Source of the DNA: Leptospira sp. WS58.C1
GTDB taxonomy: Bacteria > Spirochaetota > Leptospiria > Leptospirales > Leptospiraceae
NCBI RefSeq assembly: GCF_040833995.1
Contig: NZ_CP162137.1
Coordinates: 558,001-622,000, forward strand
DNA length: 64,000 nucleotides
Direction: 5' to 3'
This document shows, in pieces, positions 1-9,677 of this stretch. Positions within the stretch are counted from its first letter, which is position 1; the number at the start of each line of letters is the position of its first letter. The position numbers and the translations under genes are program-made. Below the pieces are notes generated by a model, which was not told the DNA's origin, did no database searches, and was given only the letters and a program-made list of their open reading frames with translations.

Positions 1-1
1 G

Positions 2-382
2 GACCTTCTTCTGGAAGCATTACGTTCTTGGAGAGATTTAGCCGATGAAGAAGGTTCCGAATCCGTAATGGAAGATGTGTTGGAGCTCGGACAATCGGTT
101 TTAATCGAGACCAAGGAGATGGGAGAATTTTCCGAACTGGTCCGAGAGGAATCCTTGGATATTATTTCTGATCTTTGTTTGGTTTGCGGAGTAGAGATAC
201 CGAAAGCAGGTTATAAAAAGATAGATCTTTCCGCTTTCGATGATTCGGAAATAGCCGAAGAAGTGGAAGAATGGATCATTGCCCTCTCTTCTTTCGAAAA
301 AGCGGAAGAAGCGTCCGATCTAGAAGACGGGTTCTTGGTCCTTTTTGTGAAGGTCCTTTTATTTTATATTTTCTTTAAGTAG
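2..382 (+). CDS. Unknown protein, C-terminal part (5' end outside window)
   Basis: The reading frame is open from the first bases of the window, so the first ATG at 68 is probably internal and the gene starts upstream. The visible ~126 residues are very acidic and probably helical (many Glu and Asp, such as the SEIAEEVEEW stretch). They include a CLVCGVEIP segment with two cysteines and end in a short hydrophobic stretch (FVKVLLFYIFFK). I recognise no family. The neighbouring gene converges on it from the other strand. Confidence 0.6.
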   Translation, partial: DLLLEALRSWRDLADEEGSESVMEDVLELGQSVLIETKEMGEFSELVREESLDIISDLCLVCGVEIPKAGYKKIDLSAFDDSEIAEEVEEWIIALSSFEKAEEASDLEDGFLVLFVKVLLFYIFFK

Positions 383-388
383 AATATG

Positions 389-410
389 CGCCGAAATATT
401 GATTCCGGCG
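389..410 (+). terminator. Weak hairpin between convergent genes
   Basis: CGCCG (389-393) and CGGCG (406-410) can pair around a 12-nt loop and are followed by TTT. It sits between two convergent genes and could end transcription from the left. The stem is short, so this is tentative. Confidence 0.35.
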
Positions 411-431
411 TTTCTAACGTAAATTCTTCTC

Positions 432-1628
432 TTACAGGCCGGTAAAAATATCCTTCACTGCAGTGACAACATCCTCGATATCTCCGTCAGTCATTCCTGC
501 GAATAGAGGAAGAGAGAGAGTTCTCTTATACATTGCATCAGAGTTTGGATAATTTTTTCTTTCGAATCCGAATCTTTGGTAGAATGGATGTTCGTAGAGA
601 GGAATAAAATGAAGGCTGGAACCTATATTTCGTTTTTGTAATTCAGAACATAGAATGTCTCGGTTGATCTTTCCGGGGACTGTGTCTACTTCTACTCTGA
701 ATAGATGCCAAGAATGTTCACCGTCAATCGCAGGTAGAGGTAGATGTAAAAAAGGAAGATCTGCAAATTCGGAGCGATAGATCTCGGCTATTTGGATCCT
801 TCTTCTCCAAAGATCCTCCGCTTCCGCAAGCTGCACAAGCCCTAAGGCGGCAGCAATATCGCTCATATTATATTTGAATCCTGGAGAAACTACTTCATAG
901 TACCAGCCTGGACGTCCGTACGTTTCTCTGTTGATACCGTGAAGTCTCATCAGTTTTATTCTTTCGGCAAAGTGAGCATGACGAGTGGTGACCATTCCAC
1001 CCTCTCCCGTGGTGATCCCTTTGGTGGCATAAAAACTGAATACGGTAAAATCCCCGTGAGTCCCGATCCTTTCTCCCTTATGAACGGCAGGGAAGGCGTG
1101 TGCGGAATCCTCAATTACATAAAGATGATATTCTTTTGCGAGTGAATTGATGGAATCCATATCGCAGACTGCGCCCGCAAGATGTACAGGCATCACTGCA
1201 CGGACGGTTTTTCCGGTTTTTTTATGGACCAGATTCCCTTTGGAAAACACACATTCTCGTTCGATGGTTTCTTTTAAGGTGGCCTCGGTCATCAGGTTGA
1301 AGATCGGATCTACGTCCGCGAGAATCGGCTCCGCGCCGAAATAACAAACTGTCTCTGCGGTTGCGGTAAATGTTACTGCAGGAACAAGTACCGCGTCTTC
1401 GGAACAAAGTCCTATGGACTCTAAAGCGAGATGAAGTCCGGCCGTTGCCGAATTCATTGCCAGGGCAAATTCCGCTCCGGTGTACTTGGCAAATTCTTCT
1501 TCGAATTCTTTTACTTTTGGTCCTGAAGTGATCCAGCCTGAGCGAAGAACCGCCGCTACTTCTTCGATCGCTTTTTCGGAAATCGAAGGGAGTGCGAAAG
1601 GTAAGAACGTTTTTCTGGCTGTGATCAT
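432..1628 (-). CDS. DegT/DnrJ/EryC1/StrS-family PLP aminotransferase
   Basis: This is a sugar aminotransferase-type enzyme of fold type I (398 aa, normal family length). Family members transfer an amino group from glutamate to a nucleotide-linked keto-sugar for polysaccharide or LPS building blocks. Visible family marks are the N-terminal GWITSGPKVKEFEEEFA segment, the VIEDSAHAF stretch that contacts PLP, the FSFYATKGITTGEGG segment with the likely Schiff-base lysine K203, and the R-HG-N-x(n)-G-KYNMSDIAAALG region. The exact sugar substrate cannot be read from sequence. It stands alone here, divergent from the adenosine deaminase, with no other sugar-nucleotide genes next to it. Confidence 0.9.
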   Translation of the reverse strand: MITARKTFLPFALPSISEKAIEEVAAVLRSGWITSGPKVKEFEEEFAKYTGAEFALAMNSATAGLHLALESIGLCSEDAVLVPAVTFTATAETVCYFGAEPILADVDPIFNLMTEATLKETIERECVFSKGNLVHKKTGKTVRAVMPVHLAGAVCDMDSINSLAKEYHLYVIEDSAHAFPAVHKGERIGTHGDFTVFSFYATKGITTGEGGMVTTRHAHFAERIKLMRLHGINRETYGRPGWYYEVVSPGFKYNMSDIAAALGLVQLAEAEDLWRRRIQIAEIYRSEFADLPFLHLPLPAIDGEHSWHLFRVEVDTVPGKINRDILCSELQKRNIGSSLHFIPLYEHPFYQRFGFERKNYPNSDAMYKRTLSLPLFAGMTDGDIEDVVTAVKDIFTGL

Positions 1629-1747
1629 GAGACAAAATCCTCCGGCGCTTCTTAAAGGATCGGAAGATTTTCAGAAAAGATAAGGGGAAAACCTTCGGAA
1701 TCTTTTTCCGAATTGAAATCCGACGGGGTTTTACTTACCCTGCTCCC

Positions 1748-3082
<1,335 letters not shown>

Positions 3083-3187
3083 ATCCAATGTTAAATCGTT
3101 AAGTTTGGCGGGGCTGATATAAATCAGTCAAAATCCTTCTTGCAATTGTAATCACTCTTCGTTTAGAATTCCCTTCCGGAGTTTACG

Positions 3188-3739
3188 ATGAAGTCAAAAA
3201 TTTTTTTAGGCGTTGTTCTTACCTTAATCGTTTCGGGGATCGGGTATTTTTATTATTTGGGTGCATTCGATACCGTTCAAGTAAAAGAAGAGACCTTAGG
3301 ACCATTCTATGTTTTATCGCATGAAAGGATGGGGAATTATAGGAACGTAGGCGAAACTTTCGAGGTAATCCAGAAGGAATTTCCGGAGAAGGGATTCAAA
3401 AATTATAAACTTTTTGGGATCTATAAAGATAATCCGAATACAGTTCCGGAAGAAAAATTAAGATGTGAAGTAGGTGCATTGTTCTCTGAACCTATAGCAG
3501 ACGTCCCAACCGGATTTTCATTACCTTTAAAATACAGGATCATAGAAAAGAAAAAATACTTAACCGTAGATTTTCCACTGAAAAGTTTCGTTTCTATTTT
3601 TCTCGGGATTTTTAAAGTATATCCCGTACTAACGGAAGCCTGTATTGAAAGAGGCTGTAATATGAATGAAAAAGGTTCGATCGAGATTTATGAACCGCTC
3701 GTGGAAAAGAAAACGAAGTATTTATTCCCATTAGAATAA
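3188..3739 (+). CDS. Membrane-anchored GyrI-like domain protein resembling TEX264
   Basis: 183 aa: one N-terminal membrane helix (about residues 5-24) followed by a GyrI-like (SoxR-reducing/Rob-effector fold) domain. From memory, the pattern [26 protein letters not shown] and the later stretch [32 protein letters not shown] match the layout of the eukaryotic ER-phagy receptor TEX264, including the N-terminal anchor. The family function in bacteria is not established; GyrI-like domains often bind small hydrophobic ligands. The next gene follows after 19 bp with its own ribosome site, so they probably share a transcript. Confidence 0.65.
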   Translation: MKSKIFLGVVLTLIVSGIGYFYYLGAFDTVQVKEETLGPFYVLSHERMGNYRNVGETFEVIQKEFPEKGFKNYKLFGIYKDNPNTVPEEKLRCEVGALFSEPIADVPTGFSLPLKYRIIEKKKYLTVDFPLKSFVSIFLGIFKVYPVLTEACIERGCNMNEKGSIEIYEPLVEKKTKYLFPLE

Positions 3740-3758
3740 TACAGGAGAGACTCAAATA

Positions 3759-5135
3759 ATGGGATTCTACTCTCAAATCAAAGAGATCCTTAAAGTATCT
3801 GTTCCGATAGATCGAAAGAGATTCTTTATATCCGGAGTGATCCTGTTCTTCGTTAAATACGGAGTGGATAGATCCTTATCCTATTTCGTATTTAACAGAG
3901 AATGGTGGGCCCTGGATTATATAAAAAATCCGACAGCCTTGTTCACTTTGGATCCTTCTTCCGAGGATTTCACTTTTTATATCACCTTGATCGGATTTTC
4001 GCTCCCGTTCTTATACTTGGGAACAGTTCTCTGTTTAAAAAGATTGAGAAGCATCGGTTTGAGTCCTTTTTGGGTATTTTTATTTTTCGTACCTGCATTG
4101 AACTTTCTCATGTTCTTTCTTTTGTGCTTACTTCCGGAAGGTCTGTATGGTCCGTCCAAAATTATTGGCAACGAATCTTCCGACGGGTTTATTCCGAAAT
4201 CTAAATTAATCGTTTCTATTTGGTCGATCCTGATCACTGCAAGTATCACTCTTCTCTTCAGTCTTTTTTCAACGGATATATTAAAAACATACGGAGCTAG
4301 TTTGTTTATAGGAGGTCCCTTTATTATCGGGTTTACTTCCGTAGCTTTATATTCGAGGACTGAATTCGTCGGTTTTAAACAGGCATTATTGATCTCGGCA
4401 AGCGCCATTTCTCTCGCCGGGTTTTTGACTTTTATAGTCGCGATGGAAGGTGTTATCTGTTTGATGATGGCTGCTCCATTGGCTTATTTTTTGGGATTTT
4501 TAGGCGGAGGTATCGCGTATCTCCTACAAGCAAAGTCTAAGTTTGTATCTTCCTTTTTACCCTTTCTCTTTTTGATCTTACCATCACTCGCTTATCTGGA
4601 AGCAAATATGGACCGGGAATCCGATTGGTATATGGTGGAAACCAGTCTGAAAATTTCCGCATCGAAAGAAAAAGTATGGAAAGGTTTATTCGAATTTTCT
4701 GATATACCTGAGCCGAAAGAACTAATCTTTAACGCAGGAGTCTCTTATCCGGTTCGTGCCAGAGTGGAAGGAAAAGGAATCGGCGCCATTCGTTACTGTG
4801 AATTTAATAACGGAGTATTCGTAGAAGAGATCACCGAGTGGGATGAAAATACTTCATTAGGATTTAATGTGGTTCGACAGCCTGATGCGATGAAAGAGCT
4901 AAGTCCTTATAAAAATATCAGACCGACACATTTGGATGGTTACTTCGCTTCTAAAAAGGGGAGCTTCCAACTCGTCTCTTTAGGAAAGAATGAGACACTT
5001 CTAATTGGAAGGACTTGGTTTCAGAATAAATTCGGACCCACTGCGTACTGGAATGTTTGGATCCATTGGATATTGCATAAAATCCATTATAGGGTTTTGG
5101 ATCATATCCGAAATACTGTCGAAGCTCCTTCATAA
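3759..5135 (+). CDS. Multi-pass membrane protein with DUF805-like N-terminus and SRPBCC C-terminal domain
   Basis: 458 aa. The N-terminal half has about seven to eight membrane segments and contains a DUF805-like stretch (LKRLRSIGLSPFWVFLFFVPALN). The C-terminal ~150 residues (from about 297, METSLKISASKEKVWKGLFEF) look like an SRPBCC/START-type cup domain, a fold that binds lipids or other hydrophobic ligands. AGGAG lies just before the ATG. It follows the TEX264-like gene closely and precedes an adenylate cyclase. Function unknown; the fusion suggests a membrane sensor or carrier of a hydrophobic ligand, which is inference. Confidence 0.6.
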   Translation: MGFYSQIKEILKVSVPIDRKRFFISGVILFFVKYGVDRSLSYFVFNREWWALDYIKNPTALFTLDPSSEDFTFYITLIGFSLPFLYLGTVLCLKRLRSIGLSPFWVFLFFVPALNFLMFFLLCLLPEGLYGPSKIIGNESSDGFIPKSKLIVSIWSILITASITLLFSLFSTDILKTYGASLFIGGPFIIGFTSVALYSRTEFVGFKQALLISASAISLAGFLTFIVAMEGVICLMMAAPLAYFLGFLGGGIAYLLQAKSKFVSSFLPFLFLILPSLAYLEANMDRESDWYMVETSLKISASKEKVWKGLFEFSDIPEPKELIFNAGVSYPVRARVEGKGIGAIRYCEFNNGVFVEEITEWDENTSLGFNVVRQPDAMKELSPYKNIRPTHLDGYFASKKGSFQLVSLGKNETLLIGRTWFQNKFGPTAYWNVWIHWILHKIHYRVLDHIRNTVEAPS

Positions 5136-5223
5136 ATCGTCGAGTATTCGAAGTTCTGGATTTTTGGGAGAGAGTATAAATAAGTATTTTCAACATCCGA
5201 AAATTCCGGCGAAATAGTCGCCT

Positions 5224-6582
5224 ATGAATGTTTTCAAGACCTGGTTCGAATATTGTCGGATCCCGGAAAGGATCTGGAAAAAACTATTATCGATCGGAGT
5301 AGAAGACGCTCCCGGAGCCAGATATATAGTCGCTACCAATGCAGTGGTATTGATCACGGCGCTATTTACATTAGTGTATTACATTATTTTCACTAGCTTC
5401 GGATTGATATTTCCAATCTGGTTGTATCTGCTTTGGACGGTAAATATATTCGGATACGCATTCGTTCTATTCCTAAATTTCGTTCGTTCCCATAAGGCTG
5501 CGAGATTATTACTTGCATTCGTGGGAACAATGCAATTATTGATGATCTCAAGGATCTTACCTCAAGAAGCGGGATTGGATCTTTACATTCTCGCGAGTTT
5601 TGCATTTCCGTTTTATATCTTTCCTCCGGAAGAAAAGAAATACATCTACATGATGGAAATCGCTCTTGCACTTCTATTCGTTTCCGTACATATCATACCT
5701 TATTTTTTCGACCCTATACTCAGTTTGGATCCTAAATACCGAAGTTACTTTTATTTTACCAGTTTGATCTTGGTAGTCGCATGGTTTTCTTTCATCGGAA
5801 AAGAATTGGCGCAGGCGGCCTGGGAAGCGGATCGTTCCTTGAAAGAAGAAAAAGCAAAAACAGAATTACTTTTACTGAATATACTTCCAAGAGAAACCGC
5901 AGAAGAACTTAAAAAAACGGGAAGCTCGGAGCCCAGGTTAATCACTCAAGCTACGGTTTTATTCACGGATTTTTACGGATTCACTTCTATCGCGGAAAAA
6001 CTTACGCCCAATGATCTTGTAAAAGAATTGGATTTTTGTTTTAGACATTTCGACTCGGTAACCGAAACGCATAGATTAGAAAAATTGAAAACGATCGGAG
6101 ACGCATATATGTGCGTAGCGGGAGTTCCTTCTTATAGATCTTCTCACGCGGTCGATAGCCTGCTTGCAGCATTAGAAATGTTGGAACGATTGGAAGAATT
6201 ATCCAAGTTAAAAAAAGGCCCCAATTGGAAGGCAAGGATAGGAGTCCACTCCGGCCCCCTGGTTGCAGGAGTCATCGGCGCACGAAAATTTTCCTATGAC
6301 GTATGGGGAGACACAGTCAATCTTGCGAGCCGAATGGAATCCAATAGCGAACCTGGCAAAGTGAACGTTACCCAATCCATCGTGGACTTGACCGACGAAT
6401 ATTTCCAATTCAAGTCCCGCGGAAAACTTCCTGTGAAAAACAAAGAAAAAACTGCGATGTACTTTCTATTAGGATTAAAATCCGAATTCAGAGATCGCAA
6501 AAACCCACGAAACCCAAACGCAAAATTTTGGGAAGAATACGGCAAACAATTCGGAAGAAGAGAACCGATCATTTCTTATTAA
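5224..6582 (+). CDS. Membrane-anchored class III adenylate cyclase
   Basis: 452 aa, predicted to make cAMP from ATP at the inner membrane. Six hydrophobic segments fill residues ~36-192, a helical linker follows (~195-235), and the cyclase homology domain starts near 240. VLFTDFYGFTS carries metal-binding D249, LKTIGDAYM carries adenine-specifying K289 and metal-binding D293, and YDVWGDTVNLASRME carries D359 with the Asn/Arg transition-state residues. The Lys/Asp pair points to adenylate rather than guanylate cyclase. Spirochetes of this group carry many such cyclases with different membrane sensor parts. It ends just before a strong hairpin inside a dispersed repeat. Confidence 0.85.
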   Translation: MNVFKTWFEYCRIPERIWKKLLSIGVEDAPGARYIVATNAVVLITALFTLVYYIIFTSFGLIFPIWLYLLWTVNIFGYAFVLFLNFVRSHKAARLLLAFVGTMQLLMISRILPQEAGLDLYILASFAFPFYIFPPEEKKYIYMMEIALALLFVSVHIIPYFFDPILSLDPKYRSYFYFTSLILVVAWFSFIGKELAQAAWEADRSLKEEKAKTELLLLNILPRETAEELKKTGSSEPRLITQATVLFTDFYGFTSIAEKLTPNDLVKELDFCFRHFDSVTETHRLEKLKTIGDAYMCVAGVPSYRSSHAVDSLLAALEMLERLEELSKLKKGPNWKARIGVHSGPLVAGVIGARKFSYDVWGDTVNLASRMESNSEPGKVNVTQSIVDLTDEYFQFKSRGKLPVKNKEKTAMYFLLGLKSEFRDRKNPRNPNAKFWEEYGKQFGRREPIISY

Positions 6583-6590
6583 AATGTTTT

Positions 6591-6671
6591 GGCGCGTCCT
6601 TCGGACCGGGCTCTCACCTCCGGTTAAAAAATCGCCTTCGCGATTTTTTAACCCCGGCTCGATCCCTCGCG
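6591..6671. repeat. Dispersed repeat A, copy 1
   Basis: About 80 bp from GGCGCGTCC to CCTCGCG. The order of blocks (GCGTCC, GGGCTCTC-CC, hairpin, CCCCGGCTCGATCCCTCGCG) matches the copy at 18622-18712. The core is a long hairpin. Confidence 0.7.
6622..6653 (+). terminator. Perfect 14-bp hairpin, probable bidirectional terminator
   Basis: GGTTAAAAAATCGC (6622-6635) is the exact reverse complement of 6640-6653 around a CTTC loop. The descending arm carries six T in a row and the ascending arm six A, so it could end transcription in either direction between the cyclase and the convergent DoxX-like gene. Confidence 0.55.
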
Positions 6672-6786
6672 CACGAATCCATAGACAATGAGCGAGTCCG
6701 AGATAGCCGGAGCTGCTATCCAGGATGATATCGGAGGTCATCCTGAGTCGCAGAGAGAAGATTGTCGATATACAAGTAAAATTCCG

Positions 6787-6932
6787 TTGTAGGAGTTCCA
6801 ACAAGAGCCGTAAAATTCGATTGCCGGAATTGGAAATTTCTGATATACGAGTGCAGGTTCTCCCACGAGCCTCTCCCCCCAAACCCAAATTCAGGGTGGG
6901 GGCGATCTTTCAGGCATGTAGGAATTCCTACA
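6787..6932. repeat. Composite palindrome-bounded repeat B, copy 1
   Basis: Bounded on the left by TTGTAGGAGTTCCAACAA (6787-6804) and on the right by TGTAGGAATTCCTACA (6917-6932, a perfect palindrome). In between are AAATTCGATTG, CTCCCACGAGCC and a C-rich then G-rich block. The same order of blocks is found at 32430-32580. Confidence 0.75.
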
Positions 6933-6982
6933 CGTGACTTTACATTTTTATTTTATTAATCGCAGCGGTGATACTGCAACCC

Positions 6983-7354
6983 TTAAGCCTTCTCAGCTTC
7001 TAATTTTCTCCAAGTGATATAAGAAACGGCAACCAAGGCCAAGAAAATGAAAGGAGTCGCAAAGTTCGGATCTTTTGTGAAAAGATGAGAGAGACCTGCG
7101 CCTAATACATTGAAGGTGATTCCTGCATAAGCCCATTCTTTTAGTCTTGGAAATTTAGGATAAAGAAGAGCGAGTGCACTCAAACCCTTCGCAGGCCCTA
7201 AAATTAAAGCTACGTATGCGGGATATCCGAGAAGAGCTAGTCCTTCTAAAACTTGTGGACTTTGGCTCGTATATGCGTAAGCGCCGAAAAGATTTCCAAG
7301 AGCTATCAGGCCTGTGGTCGCCCAATATAAAACTTTGATAACAGTTTTGTTCAT
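6983..7354 (-). CDS. DoxX-like small membrane protein
   Basis: 123 aa with four predicted membrane helices (about 8-27, 44-65, 71-91 and 97-114), the size and layout of the DoxX-like (DoxX_2) family. The GPAKGLSALALLYP segment, between helices two and three, is typical. Members are linked to quinone or thiol redox and organic-compound stress, but the role is poorly defined. The start ATG at 7354 lies across from the efflux operon, separated by about 250 bp rich in inverted repeats. Confidence 0.75.
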   Translation of the reverse strand: MNKTVIKVLYWATTGLIALGNLFGAYAYTSQSPQVLEGLALLGYPAYVALILGPAKGLSALALLYPKFPRLKEWAYAGITFNVLGAGLSHLFTKDPNFATPFIFLALVAVSYITWRKLEAEKA

Positions 7355-7514
7355 ACAGATCCTCTGATTTCGAGATTCGATATATTTGTTAATCTAATCC
7401 GAGCTGTAAATATAAATCGAAGTAGAATTGTCGATTGGTCATGCGATTGTAGAAATTCCTACACTGCGGTCTAATCATGGGTTCTATATCTTGTCAGATT
7501 TTATAATATTGGAT

Positions 7515-7568
7515 ATATGCCATAATGGCATATTAATGTGTAAACTATAATGCAATAAAATAGTTTAC
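7515..7568. promoter_or_regulatory. Two inverted repeats in the promoter region of the efflux operon
   Basis: ATATGCCA-TAA-TGGCATAT (7515-7533) is a perfect 8-bp inverted repeat, and GTAAACTAT (7540-7548) pairs perfectly with ATAGTTTAC (7560-7568) over an 11-nt gap. They lie between the divergent DoxX-like gene and the efflux operon, and could be operators for the TetR regulator encoded at the operon end or for another regulator. Confidence 0.45.
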
Positions 7569-7579
7569 TTTTTTGAAAA

Positions 7580-7610
7580 AACTTCGTCCTACTGGTAATA
7601 GGACAAAGTT
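7580..7610 (+). promoter_or_regulatory. 12-bp inverted repeat over the -10 region and ribosome site
   Basis: AACTTCGTCCTA (7580-7591) and TAGGACAAAGTT (7599-7610) are inverted copies with one mismatch and end exactly at the ATG at 7611. TTGAAA (7573-7578) with TAATAG around 7596-7601 is a possible promoter. The right arm also contains the AGGA ribosome site. It may be a TetR-type operator or an RNA hairpin that hides the ribosome site. Confidence 0.5.
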
Positions 7611-8429
7611 ATGAAAATTTCTCTTCCATTTGATCGTTGGATCCTTCCGTTCAAGGAAAGACCTAAACTTTTAGTTTTGGGCTTTCTTCTTATAATCTTA
7701 CTTTTCATTCTTCTTATTTGGCGCACTAGGAATTCCTACAAGGACACTTCGGAGATCATCCAAGGCTCCATTATAGAATCCGTATATGGTCTTGCAACCG
7801 TCAGCTCTTCGGAGGTGTATCATCTTAGGATCGCGATACCTTCTGCCATTCGAAAAATTTTTGTGGAAGAAGGAGATCAGGTCCAAGAAGGAACTCCTCT
7901 TGTCGAGTTCGACAGTTTTGGGACGATGAGATCACCTTTTGCCGGAGTGGTGACTAATGTTGCTTACGAGACGAAGGAAACCGTGGTCCCTCAAACGCCG
8001 GTCGTCACAGTGATGGATCTAAAAAAAAGATATCTGGCCGTCTCTTTGGAAGAGAAGGGGGCCGTGAAGGTCAAAAAAGGTCAACGCGTCCGTATCCGTT
8101 TCGAAGCATTAGGTGATAAACAATTCGAGGGAGAAGTAAAATCGGTCTATCCTGCAGATGGACAGTTCCAAGTGCATATCATTCCGAGCGGGATCCCGCC
8201 TGAGATCCTTCCCGGTATGACTGCGGATATTGCGATAGAAACTTCGAGTAAGCAAAACGTAATATTGCTTCCGATCAAAGGGATCAAATCCGGTAAAATT
8301 AAAATATTAGAAAACGGTAAAGTTCGTGTTGAAGAGGTCGTAACGGGCCTCATGAACGGGGAATACGCTGAACTTGTTTCCGGAGATGTAAGTTTAGGAG
8401 ATAAGGTGCTTGTCCAGGAGGATAAATGA
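7611..8429 (+). CDS. Periplasmic adaptor (HlyD/MacA-type) of an ABC export system
   Basis: 272 aa. One membrane anchor (about 22-39) is followed by a biotinyl-lipoyl-like domain (VEEGDQVQEGTPLVEFDSFG, then MRSPFAGVVTNV) and a beta-barrel region (VKVKKGQRVRIRFEALG ... LPGMTADIAIET). The two lipoyl halves lie close together with no long coiled-coil hairpin, unlike MacA, so docking to a TolC-type duct is uncertain. The stop codon is directly followed by the permease ATG, and the next genes overlap or touch, so this is the first gene of a four-gene operon. Confidence 0.85.
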   Translation: MKISLPFDRWILPFKERPKLLVLGFLLIILLFILLIWRTRNSYKDTSEIIQGSIIESVYGLATVSSSEVYHLRIAIPSAIRKIFVEEGDQVQEGTPLVEFDSFGTMRSPFAGVVTNVAYETKETVVPQTPVVTVMDLKKRYLAVSLEEKGAVKVKKGQRVRIRFEALGDKQFEGEVKSVYPADGQFQVHIIPSGIPPEILPGMTADIAIETSSKQNVILLPIKGIKSGKIKILENGKVRVEEVVTGLMNGEYAELVSGDVSLGDKVLVQEDK

Positions 8430-9677
8430 ATGTTGTTTATCGCTCTTAGGCAGATGTCTGCTCGGAAAAAACAAACCATACTTACCTTACTTGGGATAAT
8501 CTTAGGAGCGACCGCTTATATAGTTATCTCTGGGATCATGTTAGGCCTAAGAGAATATCTGATAGATCAACTTGTGAATAACGACGCTCATATTAGGATC
8601 TCTTCCCAGGTAAAAATTATCGGAGAGAAGGATCTGGATCAGGTACTTTTCCATCCTAAGGAAATACCTTTTTGGTCCGTTCCACCTTCCGGGAGAAGGG
8701 ACACGGAACAGATCGAGAACCAAGCTGGATGGCAGAAAAAAGTCGCCTCCGACTCGGATGTGGAAGCGAGTTCTCCTCAACTTCAGATAAAAGTAATATA
8801 TAGAAGAGGTAAGATTGCAGAAGCAGGAAGGATCATCGGTGTAAAACCCGAAGCCCAGGCTAAAGTCGCTAGGATCAAAGAGAATATTATCCAAGGTGAT
8901 TTTTTGGAGATTAAAGAAAGTGGTAACAAATTAGTGATAGGTGAAGGATTGAGATTGTTACTCGGAGCCAGAATCTCGGATACTGTTTATATCAGCACTG
9001 GAAAATCGGAACCAATCCCTTTTAAAATTGCCGCTTCTTTCCAAATGGGAAATAAGGCGGTCGATGATAGTACCGCATTCGCAAATTTGGGAGATGTCCA
9101 AAGTTTAAACCAAACTCCCAACCGTATTAGCGATATAACGGTTCGTCTTAAGGAAGTTTCCAAGGCGACTCCTAAGGCTAGAGCATGGGCAGAGTCCGGA
9201 GACGTAAAAGTGCAGAGCTGGGAAGATGTAAACGCCACATTTATTTCCCTTTTTAAAATGCAGGATGCGATTCGCTATGCTTTGGTTGGGACCATTCTTC
9301 TTGTGGCGGGATTCGGAATTTATAATATTCTGAACATAGTGATCGGTCAAAAAAGAAAAGAGATAGCAATCCTTAGATCTATTGGGTACGAGGCCGGGGA
9401 TGTCTTAAAAATATTCCTGATCCAGGGTTTGATCCTGGGAGTGGCCGGTGGAGTTTTAGGAATGGTTTTAGGAAATCTGATCTGCAGAAGGTTGGAGCAT
9501 GTGTCTTTTTCCAATCCTCTCATGCAAACCAAATCCGGTATGATGATGGTATCCTTTGCGCCTTCTATTTATTTCCAAGCTTTCTTGCTCGCCTTCATTG
9601 CAACTTTGATCGCGAGTATCTTTCCGGCAAGATCCGCGAGTAAACTGTCTCCTATAGAGATCATTCGGGGCGAATAA
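8430..9677 (+). CDS. FtsX/MacB-type ABC transporter permease
   Basis: 415 aa with the classic layout of the MacB/LolC/FtsX permeases: one membrane helix near residues 16-38, a large extracytoplasmic domain (~40-275), then three helices at the C-terminus (about 283-305, 330-350 and 376-398). The stretch GQKRKEIAILRSIGYEAGDVLKIFLIQGLILGVAGG is the conserved coupling region of this family. These permeases move substrates from the periplasm or outer leaflet (lipoproteins, lipids, toxins). Together with the ATPase and adaptor it forms an export complex; the substrate is unknown. Confidence 0.9.
   Translation: MLFIALRQMSARKKQTILTLLGIILGATAYIVISGIMLGLREYLIDQLVNNDAHIRISSQVKIIGEKDLDQVLFHPKEIPFWSVPPSGRRDTEQIENQAGWQKKVASDSDVEASSPQLQIKVIYRRGKIAEAGRIIGVKPEAQAKVARIKENIIQGDFLEIKESGNKLVIGEGLRLLLGARISDTVYISTGKSEPIPFKIAASFQMGNKAVDDSTAFANLGDVQSLNQTPNRISDITVRLKEVSKATPKARAWAESGDVKVQSWEDVNATFISLFKMQDAIRYALVGTILLVAGFGIYNILNIVIGQKRKEIAILRSIGYEAGDVLKIFLIQGLILGVAGGVLGMVLGNLICRRLEHVSFSNPLMQTKSGMMMVSFAPSIYFQAFLLAFIATLIASIFPARSASKLSPIEIIRGE

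Larger units (their letters stand above)
6583..6982. other. 400-bp intergenic region filled with repeats
   Basis: No convincing gene. It holds a hairpin-bearing repeat (6591-6671) that recurs at 18622-18712, then a composite palindrome-bounded repeat (6787-6932) that recurs at 32430-32580. Both flanking genes end here (convergent). Confidence 0.7.

Noticed and set aside
6475..6937. Open frames on both strands over the 6.5-6.9 kb gap
   Set aside because: They cover dispersed repeats A and B; the repeats vary in length by single bases between copies, which does not fit coding.
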